11,151 bases of DNA, taken from JAICUY01 sp038250515. Lineage in GTDB: Bacteria; Chloroflexota; Limnocylindria; QHBO01. The stretch lies in NCBI GenBank assembly GCA_038250515.1, contig JBBSCG010000061.1:1-11151 (forward strand), in the 5' to 3' direction. How positions within the stretch are numbered: position 1 is the stretch's first letter; each line of letters opens with the position of its first letter. This document shows, one piece after another, positions 1-5,804 of the stretch. A model generated the notes under the pieces. That model was given only the letters and a program-made list of their open reading frames with translations, had not been told where the DNA came from and ran no database searches. Both the position numbers and the translations under genes were made by a program.

Positions 1-31
1 GAGGCACCAACTGGCGGGCGAGCGTGGCGGC

Positions 32-37
32 TAGAAT
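32..37 (+). promoter_or_regulatory. -10 hexamer TAGAAT for a leaderless DtxR-family gene
   Basis: TAGAAT lies exactly 6 nt upstream of the ATG at 44. With a normal -10 to +1 distance, transcription would start on the A of the start codon. No Shine-Dalgarno sequence precedes the ATG, which fits a leaderless mRNA. The same geometry recurs at two other genes in this window (minus-strand starts at 2997 and 7238). No convincing -35 box is visible. Confidence 0.6.
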
Positions 38-43
38 CGGTCG

Positions 44-799
44 ATGGCCAGCAACGCGGTTCAGCAGGCGGCGATCACCGAGGCCGCCGCCGAGTACCTG
101 ATGACCATCCGCTACATGCGCGGCGAGGGTCAGCCGGTGATCGCTGCGCGCCTGGCCGAGCGGCTGGGGTTCAGTGCCGCGACCGTCAGCGAGATGGTCA
201 GCCGCTTGGCGCGTGACGGCCTGCTGAGCATCGATGAGCAAACCCGCCAGCTCGATCTCACCGAGCTCGGTCGAACCACGGCCGAGAAGACCTTCCGCCG
301 CCACGCCCTGAGCGAATGGCTGCTCACCGAGGTCGTGGGGCTGGGCTGGGCTGAGGCCGACGAGGAGGCGCACCACCTCCAGCACGCGCTGTCCGAACGC
401 GTGACCGACAAGCTCGACGAGCTGCTCGGTCGCCCGTCGACCTGTCCGCACGGCAACCCCATCCCGCGCGACGGGCGAACGCCCAAACGTCCGGAGGGCA
501 TCCCGCTCAGCCAGGCCCACGCGCACGAAGAGGTCACCATCCTGCGCGTCACCGAGGAGGCGGAGGAGGACGCGCGCCTGCTCACCTTCCTCCAGGAGAA
601 TGACGTCCGACCCGGCAGCGTGTTCGAGGTGCGGGATGTGGCCGAGCACATCGGCACCATGACCCTTCAGCGTCGTGGCCGCGAGGTGACGCTCGGCCTG
701 GTCGCGGCCGCCAAGCTGCGCGTGCTCGAAGGGCAGGCGGACCCCGCCCTCTTCCATCACGTCCCCGAGCGCGCGCGGCTGGCCGCAGCCGGTTCCTGA
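44..799 (+). CDS. DtxR/MntR-family metal-dependent transcriptional regulator
   Basis: This 251-residue protein has the three-domain layout of DtxR/IdeR. A winged helix-turn-helix spans about residues 12-75 (recognition region near SAATVSEMVSRL). A metal-binding and dimerisation helical domain covers about 80-150, including the family signature CPHGNPIP at 134-141. A C-terminal FeoA/SH3-like domain lies at about 160-230. Proteins of this family bind Fe(II) or Mn(II) and then repress metal uptake or related genes. By hand alignment, E17 sits at DtxR Met10/MntR Asp8 and H87 at DtxR His79/MntR His77. H110, Q113 and H114 replace the DtxR triad Cys102, Glu105, His106, so the metal site is neither the classical iron nor the classical manganese type. 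ATG 44 is chosen because of the TAGAAT box 6 nt upstream. The target genes are not evident; the next gene starts 48 nt downstream and has its own possible promoter. Confidence 0.9.
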   Translation: MASNAVQQAAITEAAAEYLMTIRYMRGEGQPVIAARLAERLGFSAATVSEMVSRLARDGLLSIDEQTRQLDLTELGRTTAEKTFRRHALSEWLLTEVVGLGWAEADEEAHHLQHALSERVTDKLDELLGRPSTCPHGNPIPRDGRTPKRPEGIPLSQAHAHEEVTILRVTEEAEEDARLLTFLQENDVRPGSVFEVRDVAEHIGTMTLQRRGREVTLGLVAAAKLRVLEGQADPALFHHVPERARLAAAGS

Positions 800-804
800 T
801 TTGC

Positions 805-810
805 TACGAT
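805..810 (+). promoter_or_regulatory. Possible -10 hexamer TACGAT for the small membrane protein gene
   Basis: TACGAT lies just after the regulator's stop codon. It would place a transcription start near 817 and leave a leader of about 31 nt before ATG 848, containing GGAGAG at 832-837. There is no clear -35 box, so the call rests on the hexamer and its position only. Confidence 0.35.
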
Positions 811-847
811 GCGCCTTGCACCCCCACGCACGGAGAGCGATCGCAGC

Positions 848-1051
848 ATGACCACGGATCGAGGCAAGCGCGCGGCAATCGCCACGGTCGCCACCGTGCT
901 CTGGCTCGGCTACATGGTGGTCGGCCTGTGGCTCATCAACAAGTTCGCTCCGACAACCGGTGGCGCGGGGCCCGACGGCGCCGCAGCCTTCGTCGGGTTG
1001 GTCGGCGGCGTGGTGGTCGCCGGCCTGATCATGTGGGCAGCCTCCGAATAG
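848..1051 (+). CDS. Small two-helix membrane protein of unknown function
   Basis: This 67-residue hypothetical protein has a short basic N-terminus (MTTDRGKRAA). A first hydrophobic helix runs at about residues 11-31 (TVATVLWLGYMVVGLWLI), followed by a polar Gly/Ala/Pro loop around 34-45 and a second helix at about 46-63 rich in Gly, Val and Ala. It therefore looks like a helical hairpin in the cytoplasmic membrane. The positive-inside rule suggests that the N-terminus is cytoplasmic. ATG 848 is preferred over the in-frame ATG 809, because 809 overlaps a possible -10 box and would add a Pro/Arg-rich stretch before the helix. GGAGAG at 832-837 is a weak, slightly distant ribosome binding site. 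The acetyltransferase gene follows after 23 nt, so the two may be co-transcribed. No family was recognised. Confidence 0.7.
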   Translation: MTTDRGKRAAIATVATVLWLGYMVVGLWLINKFAPTTGGAGPDGAAAFVGLVGGVVVAGLIMWAASE

Positions 1052-1074
1052 CGCCGCTCCAGATCACCAGCCCC

Positions 1075-2046
1075 ATGTCCATATTGACCGATGCCGGCCT
1101 GACCCTGCGCCGCCCTTCGCCGGCCGATGCGCACGCGGTGGCCGATCTCATCAACGCCGCCGATGCACATGACTACGGCGACACCGACATGACCCTCGAC
1201 GACGTCCTCGAGGCGTTCGACGCGACCGACCTCGAGACCGATGCCTGGCTCGTCGAGCGCGACGGCGGCCTTCTGGGTGTTGCAGCGTTGCAGATCCGCG
1301 CCGGCGTGCGGATCGTTGCCACGCTCTACGTCCATCCCCATGACCGGCGGCACGGGATCGGCTCGGCCCTGACCCGGCTCCTCGAGGAGCGTGCCAGCGA
1401 GCTGGTCGAGCACGCGCCCGCCGATGCGCAGGTCAGCATGGTCGGCTGGCTGAACGGCAAGTCGCCCGATGCGGTCGAGTGGGCACGTGGTCTCGGCTAC
1501 GAGTCAGTGCGCAGCTTCTATCGGATGCGGATCGATATGACCGATGCGCCGCCCGAGCCGCAGTGGCCGGAGGGGATCAGCGTGCGGACGCATCGACCCG
1601 GCGAGGACGACCGCCGGCTGTTCGACGCCGTCGAGGAGGCCTTCAGCGACCACTGGGGTCATCTGCCCATGCAGTACGACGATTGGCTGCGCCGGATGCA
1701 GCGCGACGACTTCGACCCGTCGCTGTGGTTCGTGGCCTGGGACGGCGACGAGATCGTGGCGATGGCGCTGTGCGGCGTCATGATTGATAACGGTGGCTGG
1801 GTTTCGAGCCTGGCGGTGCGCCGTCCGTGGCGTCAGCGCGGGATCGCCCGCGCCATCATGCTGCACACCTTCGGCGAGTTCTGGCGTCGGCGCCGCCGCT
1901 GGGTGGCGCTTGGCGTGGATGCCGAGTCATTGACCGGCGCGACGCGCCTCTACCAGTCGGTCGGGATGTACGTCCGCCAGCACTACCGGCAGGTGCGCAA
2001 GATCCTGCGCGACGGTGTGGACATCGAGGTCCGCTCGCTCGGCTGA
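1075..2046 (+). CDS. Tandem GNAT-domain N-acetyltransferase (MshD-like architecture)
   Basis: This 323-residue protein carries two GNAT folds. The first, about residues 8-152, has the acetyl-CoA pyrophosphate-binding motif A at LYVHPHDRRHGIGSAL (84-99; RRHGIG at 91-96). The second, about 168-320, has a second motif A at LAVRRPWRQRGIARAI (246-261; QRGIA at 254-258), followed by a strand and helix ending in ATRLYQSVGM (289-298), a typical GNAT motif B. Length and duplication match mycothiol synthase MshD and related tandem GNATs, in which usually one domain is catalytic. The acceptor cannot be read from the sequence. The start is ATG 1075 because the first GNAT strand begins just after it; an in-frame extension upstream is Arg-rich and overlaps the previous gene in another frame. 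No Shine-Dalgarno is visible. The gene ends at a palindromic repeat and faces the nitrilase-family gene tail to tail. Confidence 0.88.
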   Translation: MSILTDAGLTLRRPSPADAHAVADLINAADAHDYGDTDMTLDDVLEAFDATDLETDAWLVERDGGLLGVAALQIRAGVRIVATLYVHPHDRRHGIGSALTRLLEERASELVEHAPADAQVSMVGWLNGKSPDAVEWARGLGYESVRSFYRMRIDMTDAPPEPQWPEGISVRTHRPGEDDRRLFDAVEEAFSDHWGHLPMQYDDWLRRMQRDDFDPSLWFVAWDGDEIVAMALCGVMIDNGGWVSSLAVRRPWRQRGIARAIMLHTFGEFWRRRRRWVALGVDAESLTGATRLYQSVGMYVRQHYRQVRKILRDGVDIEVRSLG

Positions 2047-2054
2047 TTCAGTCA

Positions 2055-2099
2055 GGACTCAAACGAGTGGGAGCGCCGCGCTCTCGTGCACTTGAGTCC
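2055..2099. repeat. Palindromic dispersed repeat, copy A, in a convergent intergenic gap
   Basis: Perfect 8-bp outer arms, GGACTCAA (2055-2062) and TTGAGTCC (2092-2099), enclose an inner perfect stem GAGCG/CGCTC (2071-2075/2079-2083) with a CCG loop. The transcript from either strand could fold into one long hairpin with a weaker middle. Positions 2058-2096 match the reverse complement of 5879-5917 at 33 of 39 bases with no gaps. Most differences are in or beside the loop. It fills most of the 66-nt gap between two converging genes and so may end transcription from both sides. Neither arm is followed by a T-run, so it is not a textbook intrinsic terminator. A REP-like or small non-autonomous element is the alternative. 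Confidence 0.8.
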
Positions 2100-2112
2100 G
2101 CGGAGAATCGAG

Positions 2113-2997
2113 CTACTCGACGTCACCGGAAAACAACGCGGCCGATGGCGGGTGCTCACGGTCGACGCCCGGCTCGAGCAGTCGCTGGTACAGGCCCGGC
2201 CGCCGGTCGGCGATCGTGTCCCATTCGTGCTCGCCCGGCCGCTTTCGCACATGCGTTGCGCGGGCCACGTCCACGTCCACCTCGCCGTACAGGATCTCTT
2301 CGTCGGTATCGGTCGCCACAGCGACACGCCGGCCGTCCGGATCGACGAAGACCGAGCGACCGATGAACGTGGTTCCACGTTCCGACCCGACGCGGTCCGC
2401 CGCGAGCAGGTAGCAGTGGTTCTCCGCGGCGCGCGCCGGTGCGAAGAGGTCCGGATGGAAGTCGACGCCGACCGGCCAGTTGGTCGGCAGCGCGATCAGG
2501 TCGGCGCCGTCGAGCGCGCAGATGCGCGCCGCCTCCGGGAAGCGCAGGTCGTAGCAGATCAGCACACCGACCCGCATCCCGGCCACATCGACCACCGCCG
2601 GCGCGTCCGGGCCGGGAGTCGCGAAGCGGTCGATCCCCAGGAAGGGGAGGTGCATTTTGCGGTAGCGGAACCGCCGCCCGTCCGGCGTCAGGATCAGGGC
2701 CACGTTGTAGATCTCGTCGCCCTCGGCCTCGAGCGTTCCGCAGATCACGCTCATCGAGAGCGAGGCGGAGAGCTCGGCCAGTCGGTCCGCGGCAACGGCC
2801 GTTGCGCGCCGCGCGACGGGCATCGCCTCGTCGAGCGACGAGAAGGCGTAGCCGGTGACCGATGCCTCGGGCACGACCGCCAGGGCGGCACCGCCGCGTT
2901 GTGCATCGGTCAGGAAGCGGGAGATGCGCTCGAGGTTGCGGTCGACTTCGCCGATCTCGGGATCGATCTGGCAGGCTGCCACGCGGACGGTCGTCAT
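2113..2997 (-). CDS. Carbon-nitrogen hydrolase (nitrilase superfamily amidohydrolase)
   Basis: This 294-residue protein spans a complete nitrilase-superfamily domain. The catalytic triad is visible in order: Glu44 in VVPEASVTGY, Lys114 in YRKMHLPF and the nucleophile Cys148 in VLICYDLRFPEAA. The fold's conserved start (VRVAACQIDPEIGEVDRNL, residues 4-22) and the late GRSVFVDPDGRR segment are also present. Family members hydrolyse C-N bonds of amides, N-carbamoyl compounds or nitriles through a Cys thioester, usually as soluble oligomers. The YDLRFPE context is commonest in amidase and carbamoyl-amidase branches rather than true nitrilases, but the substrate cannot be assigned. On the minus strand, ATG 2997 is preceded by TAGGAT exactly 6 nt upstream and no Shine-Dalgarno, which suggests leaderless translation. 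The gene is transcribed divergently from the propeller gene and ends at the palindromic repeat. Confidence 0.9.
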   Translation of the reverse strand: MTTVRVAACQIDPEIGEVDRNLERISRFLTDAQRGGAALAVVPEASVTGYAFSSLDEAMPVARRATAVAADRLAELSASLSMSVICGTLEAEGDEIYNVALILTPDGRRFRYRKMHLPFLGIDRFATPGPDAPAVVDVAGMRVGVLICYDLRFPEAARICALDGADLIALPTNWPVGVDFHPDLFAPARAAENHCYLLAADRVGSERGTTFIGRSVFVDPDGRRVAVATDTDEEILYGEVDVDVARATHVRKRPGEHEWDTIADRRPGLYQRLLEPGVDREHPPSAALFSGDVE

Positions 2998-3003
2998 CGG
3001 TCA

Positions 3004-3009
3004 ATCCTA
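3004..3009 (-). promoter_or_regulatory. -10 hexamer TAGGAT (minus strand) for the nitrilase-family gene
   Basis: Read on the minus strand, TAGGAT is followed by 6 nt (TGACCG) and then ATG at 2997, the same spacing as at 32-46. This predicts a leaderless mRNA. It lies only 8 nt from the plus-strand box at 3018-3023, so the two promoters cannot easily be occupied at once. Confidence 0.6.
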
Positions 3010-3017
3010 GCCTTCGG

Positions 3018-3023
3018 TATCAT
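3018..3023 (+). promoter_or_regulatory. -10 hexamer TATCAT upstream of the propeller gene
   Basis: TATCAT is followed by 7 nt and a GTG at 3031. Transcription would start around 3030, one base before or at that GTG. The annotated propeller start, ATG 3060, would then sit about 30 nt into the mRNA, with no good Shine-Dalgarno before it. No clear -35 box was seen. Confidence 0.5.
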
Positions 3024-3030
3024 GGGCCGC

Positions 3031-3063
3031 GTGACCCCAGCTGCCAGCGCGGTCCGCCGATGA
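3031..3063 (+). CDS. Putative leaderless 10-codon leader ORF coupled to the propeller gene
   Basis: GTG 3031 opens a 10-codon frame (reading MTPAASAVRR) that ends with TGA at 3061-3063. The stop overlaps the ATG of the propeller gene (3060-3062) in an ATGA arrangement. The GTG lies 7 nt after a TATCAT box and so would be at the 5' end of the transcript. If ribosomes load there as on a leaderless mRNA, termination would hand them directly to ATG 3060, which lacks a clear ribosome binding site. The peptide itself shows no attenuation-type run of identical codons. This is a proposal from spacing and overlap alone; the short frame could be chance. Confidence 0.35.
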   Translation: MTPAASAVRR

Positions 3064-4376
3064 CGGGCCCGCGCGACCCTGATGACGGCCCTACTCAGCC
3101 GGTGTCCTCCTGGCCGGCGCGCGACCTGGGAGGCCCGCGGGCGGTCGAGGTGTCGGACGCCGACCCTTCGTTGCAGGCGGGCGCCGAATGGGACCCCAGG
3201 CGCCTGGGCGAGCGTCGCCGACCGACGACCGCGGAGCAGGCCGTGCCCTGGCTGATCGCGATCATCCTGGCGTTGGCCGGCATGGTGATCGTGCTCCTGG
3301 CGCTGATCTACACGAGTGAGAACGGCGCGCTTGCCGGGCTGCCAAAGCCCTCGCCGGCGGTCGGCGCGGCGAATGGCAGCGAGCCGATCGCCACGGCTAC
3401 ACTCGGAACGAGCGGCATCCCGACACCGAGCGCTGCAAGCTCCGGCACACCCAAGCCCAGCCAGGATCCGAGCCCGAGCCCGAGCGCGACCCCGGCACCG
3501 ACCTACGGCCCGCTCGAGGTGGTCTACCTCGGCCGCAGCACGGCCGCGGCGGCGATCTACCTGTTCCGCCGCGACTTCGCCAAGAAGGTCGATCCAAAGG
3601 AGCTGGCGATCGCCGATCAGGGCATCGCCTCGTTTGCCTGGGCGCCGGACGGCACGGTGGGAGCGGCGCTGATCGGCGGCAATGTCGGCCGGGTGGTTGC
3701 GATCGAGCCTGCGGGGAACAAGCGCGCGTTGATCGACGGCGTGGACGAGATCGCCTTTGGCCAGGACGCCTCGACGCTGTACGCGGTGAAGATCATCACC
3801 TCGGGGGCCAAGGACCGCGCCGAGGTGCTCGCGGTCGACTTCGCCAGTGGCGGCACCAAGTCGCTCACCGACTTCATTTACCCGCATCCGCAGATCGTTC
3901 CGGAGTCGCTGCTCAAGGAGGCGGCTTTTACCGATGAGGGCGGTTCGGTGCGGCTCTATCCGACCAGCGACGGCAATCTCGTGCTGTGGATCCTCGGTGC
4001 GCCGGCGACGTATCGGATTGATCCGGTCGACGGCACACACACGCCGGTGACGCGCACGCCCACGCTCTGGTCGCCGGACGGCGCGCGGCGCGTCGAGACC
4101 AAGGTGAGTGGCAGCTCGACGACGCTGACGCTGCGCAATCGCGACGATGCGTCGCAGGCATCGGTCAAGGTGAACGGCCTGGTGAGCAACGTGCGCTGGT
4201 CCGCCGACAGCTCGGAGGTTGCCTTCACGCTCAGCCGGCTGGGCCGCAGCGGCGGCATCGTGCAGGACATGTACATCTGGGAGCTCAAGGACGGCGTGGC
4301 TCCCATGCCGATCACCTCCAACGGCGCATCGTTCGGCGCCGAGTGGCTCGGTGCGTCACAATCTTGGGAACCATGA
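3060..4376 (+). CDS. Membrane-anchored beta-propeller (TolB/PD40-like) protein
   Basis: The 438-residue protein has a hydrophilic, Pro- and charge-rich N-terminus (1-62), one strong transmembrane helix at about 63-84 (PWLIAIILALAGMVIVLLAL), a Ser/Pro/Thr-rich linker at about 96-148 (with a CCGAGC hexamer repeated three times at 3468-3485) and a beta-rich C-terminal domain from about 150. That domain contains PD40/WD40-like strands such as FAWAPDG (192-198), LWSPDGARR (336-344) and VRWSADSSEVAF (378-389), so a propeller of roughly five to six blades is likely. Basic residues before the helix suggest a cytoplasmic N-terminus and an exported propeller held off the membrane by the linker. Such domains bind proteins or ligands; no catalytic motif is visible. 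ATG 3060 is chosen because longer in-frame extensions are Arg-rich and cross the divergent promoter region. The downstream DUF971 gene begins within 14 nt. Confidence 0.75.
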   Translation: MTGPRDPDDGPTQPVSSWPARDLGGPRAVEVSDADPSLQAGAEWDPRRLGERRRPTTAEQAVPWLIAIILALAGMVIVLLALIYTSENGALAGLPKPSPAVGAANGSEPIATATLGTSGIPTPSAASSGTPKPSQDPSPSPSATPAPTYGPLEVVYLGRSTAAAAIYLFRRDFAKKVDPKELAIADQGIASFAWAPDGTVGAALIGGNVGRVVAIEPAGNKRALIDGVDEIAFGQDASTLYAVKIITSGAKDRAEVLAVDFASGGTKSLTDFIYPHPQIVPESLLKEAAFTDEGGSVRLYPTSDGNLVLWILGAPATYRIDPVDGTHTPVTRTPTLWSPDGARRVETKVSGSSTTLTLRNRDDASQASVKVNGLVSNVRWSADSSEVAFTLSRLGRSGGIVQDMYIWELKDGVAPMPITSNGASFGAEWLGASQSWEP

Positions 4377-4390
4377 GCACACCGCGATGA
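4373..4390 (+). other. Possible five-codon micro-ORF bridging the propeller and DUF971 genes
   Basis: The propeller gene's TGA (4374-4376) overlaps an ATG at 4373 (ATGA). That ATG opens MSTPR and stops at TGA 4388-4390, which itself overlaps the DUF971 ATG at 4387 (again ATGA). The chain would let ribosomes pass from one gene to the next by two termination-reinitiation steps, and no convincing Shine-Dalgarno precedes ATG 4387. It may equally be chance in dense coding DNA. Confidence 0.25.
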
Positions 4391-4725
4391 GCCCTCTCCA
4401 GGAGATCATCAACCCGATCGGCGTCGAGCTCGATGAGACCGCCCGCCTGATGCGCATTCGCTGGGATGACGGTCATCTCGGCGAGTGGGGCTTCGAGGAG
4501 CTGCGGCGCGCATGCCCCTGCGCGCTGTGCGCCGGCGAGGGCAACATGCCCGGGGTCGTGACGCTCGAGATGGTCTTCACGGAGCAGCAGACAATACTCG
4601 AACGCGTGAAATGGATCGGCCGATACGCCCTGGCACCCATCTGGGCCGATGGCCACGATACCGGATTGTTCACCTACACCAAGCTGCGGGATATGTGCTC
4701 GTGCACGGAGCACCGCGGTGGTTGA
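4387..4725 (+). CDS. DUF971 (GBBH-like N-terminal) zinc-binding protein
   Basis: This 112-residue protein matches the DUF971 domain, also found as the N-terminal domain of gamma-butyrobetaine hydroxylase. It opens with the strand pattern ELDETARLMRIRWDDGH (14-30), followed by RRACPCALC, the core WIGRYALAPIWADGHDTG (76-93), and FTYTKLRDMC near the end. C43, C45, C48 and H90 reproduce the CxCxxC...H zinc ligand arrangement known for the hydroxylase. C104 and C106 form a further CxC pair at the C-terminus. Here the domain stands alone with no dioxygenase partner. Stand-alone DUF971 proteins are often encoded near iron-sulfur cluster carrier genes, but none is in this window and the function is unknown. 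ATG 4387 fits the domain's usual start. The gene follows the propeller gene by 10 nt and overlaps the deacetylase gene by 8 nt, so these three are likely one transcript. Confidence 0.88.
   Translation: MSPLQEIINPIGVELDETARLMRIRWDDGHLGEWGFEELRRACPCALCAGEGNMPGVVTLEMVFTEQQTILERVKWIGRYALAPIWADGHDTGLFTYTKLRDMCSCTEHRGG
4707..4710 (+). promoter_or_regulatory. Ribosome binding site GGAG that decides the GTG start of the deacetylase
   Basis: GGAG lies 7 nt before GTG 4718, inside the end of the DUF971 gene. It favours 4718 over the in-frame GTG 4733 and over the far-upstream ATG 4649, which would add a non-conserved Cys/Pro-rich stretch. Confidence 0.55.
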
Positions 4726-5734
4726 CGGTGGCGTGGGTGGCCTGCTGCTGGTCCACGCCCACCCCGATGACGAGGCGATGGCCACCGGCGGCGTGATCGC
4801 CCGATGCGTTGCCGAGGGCCGGCGCGTCGACCTGGCGACCTGCACCGGCGGCGAAGAGGGCGAGATCCATGATCCGACCCTCGACGTCAAGGAGGCGAGC
4901 CCGCGCCTGGCCGCCATCCGCGCCGCCGAGCTGGCCTGCTCGCTGGATGCTCTGGGCGATGGCGCGGTGCGCTTGCATCCGCTCGGCTACCGCGACAGCG
5001 GAATGATGGGCACCCCGTCCAACGAGCGGCCGGATGTCTTCTGGAAGGCCGATCTGGATGCCGCCACCGAACGCCTGGTCGAGATCGTTCGTGCTGCACG
5101 ACCCGCGGTCATGATCAGCTACGACCCGAACGGCAACTACGGCCATCCCGATCACATCAACGCCTACCGCATCGCCCGCGCCGCGTTCCAGGCAGCCGGC
5201 GATCCGGCGCGCTATCCCGATGCCGGCGTCCCGCACACCGTCGCCAGGCGCTACGAGATCGCCTTCTCGCGGGAGCACTGGTTCGAGCTGATGACCGAGC
5301 TGCAGTCGCGCGGGATCAAGCTTCCCTGGGACTTCGATGAAGCCATTGCCGCGGGCGATGCTGAGGTCGAGGGCAGTTCCGGTGACAGTCGCAGGGACGC
5401 TGCCGGGCGCTCGGCCGAGGACCTCAATCCGACGAACGTCGAGTCAGCGCGCCAGGTCGGCGAGGACCTCGCCGAGGGCGAGGCCCCGCCCGAGGAGTTC
5501 GGCACGCCCGAGGCTGAGATCACGACCCGCGTCGACGTCTCCGCCTACCTCGACCGCAAGCGCGCCTGCATGGATTGTCACAAGACGCAGCGCCAGGACA
5601 TGGGCTGGGTGCTCGACATGCCCGCGGACCTCGCGGACCGCGTCCTCTCCCCGGAGCGCTTCGTGCTCGCCGCCTGGCAGCATCACGAGATTCCCGACGG
5701 CTACAACGAGGACTCCCTCTTCTCAAACCTCTGA
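4718..5734 (+). CDS. PIG-L/LmbE-family zinc N-deacetylase (MshB/Mca-like)
   Basis: This 338-residue PIG-L family protein shows the signature VHAHPDDE at residues 12-19. By analogy with MshB, H15 and D18 would be zinc ligands, D17 the general base, and H146 of YGHPDHI (141-147) the third ligand. Other family marks are TCTGGEEGEI (41-50), LGYRDSGMMG (89-98) and YDPNGNYGHPDH (135-146). A hydrophilic, acidic, probably disordered insert lies at about 205-275. The C-terminal block RKRACMDCHKTQRQDMGW (280-297) resembles the late conserved segment of Mca/MshB-type enzymes but carries a CxxCH. Relatives deacetylate N-acetylglucosaminyl compounds or cleave mycothiol S-conjugates; the substrate here is unproven. 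GTG 4718 has a good RBS and overlaps the DUF971 stop by 8 nt. The last codons and the stop lie inside the repeat region that follows. Confidence 0.9.
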   Translation: MVDGGVGGLLLVHAHPDDEAMATGGVIARCVAEGRRVDLATCTGGEEGEIHDPTLDVKEASPRLAAIRAAELACSLDALGDGAVRLHPLGYRDSGMMGTPSNERPDVFWKADLDAATERLVEIVRAARPAVMISYDPNGNYGHPDHINAYRIARAAFQAAGDPARYPDAGVPHTVARRYEIAFSREHWFELMTELQSRGIKLPWDFDEAIAAGDAEVEGSSGDSRRDAAGRSAEDLNPTNVESARQVGEDLAEGEAPPEEFGTPEAEITTRVDVSAYLDRKRACMDCHKTQRQDMGWVLDMPADLADRVLSPERFVLAAWQHHEIPDGYNEDSLFSNL

Positions 5735-5804
5735 CGCGTCGGTTCCGGACGGTTTGAGTCCACGCACACTCAAACGAGGGTGAAGGCGGGCCTCAGCTGC
5801 GATC

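Noticed and set aside
2..34. A short open stretch ending in TAG at 32-34, possibly the tail of an upstream plus-strand gene
   Set aside because: Only 10 codons are visible and nothing distinguishes it from chance, so it is not listed as a gene.
928..1074. A 49-codon N-terminal extension of the tandem GNAT protein
   Set aside because: It is Arg-rich, lies almost entirely over the small membrane protein gene in another frame, and precedes the natural start of the first GNAT domain.
2055..2099. Classical intrinsic terminator
   Set aside because: The hairpin is strong, but neither strand has a T-run after it, so it is recorded as a palindromic repeat with a possible terminating role.
2086..3063. 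A 325-codon plus-strand frame opposite the nitrilase-family gene
   Set aside because: It is a shadow of the minus-strand gene, whose catalytic Glu, Lys and Cys are all in place. The translation has no family resemblance and is Arg/His-rich.
2994..4040. A 348-codon minus-strand frame opposite the propeller gene
   Set aside because: Its composition is Arg/Asp/His-rich with no domain, while the plus frame shows a membrane helix, a linker and PD40 motifs.
4649..4717. An N-terminal extension of the PIG-L protein from ATG 4649
   Set aside because: It overlaps the conserved C-terminus of DUF971 in another frame and is not PIG-L-like. GTG 4718 has a well-spaced RBS.
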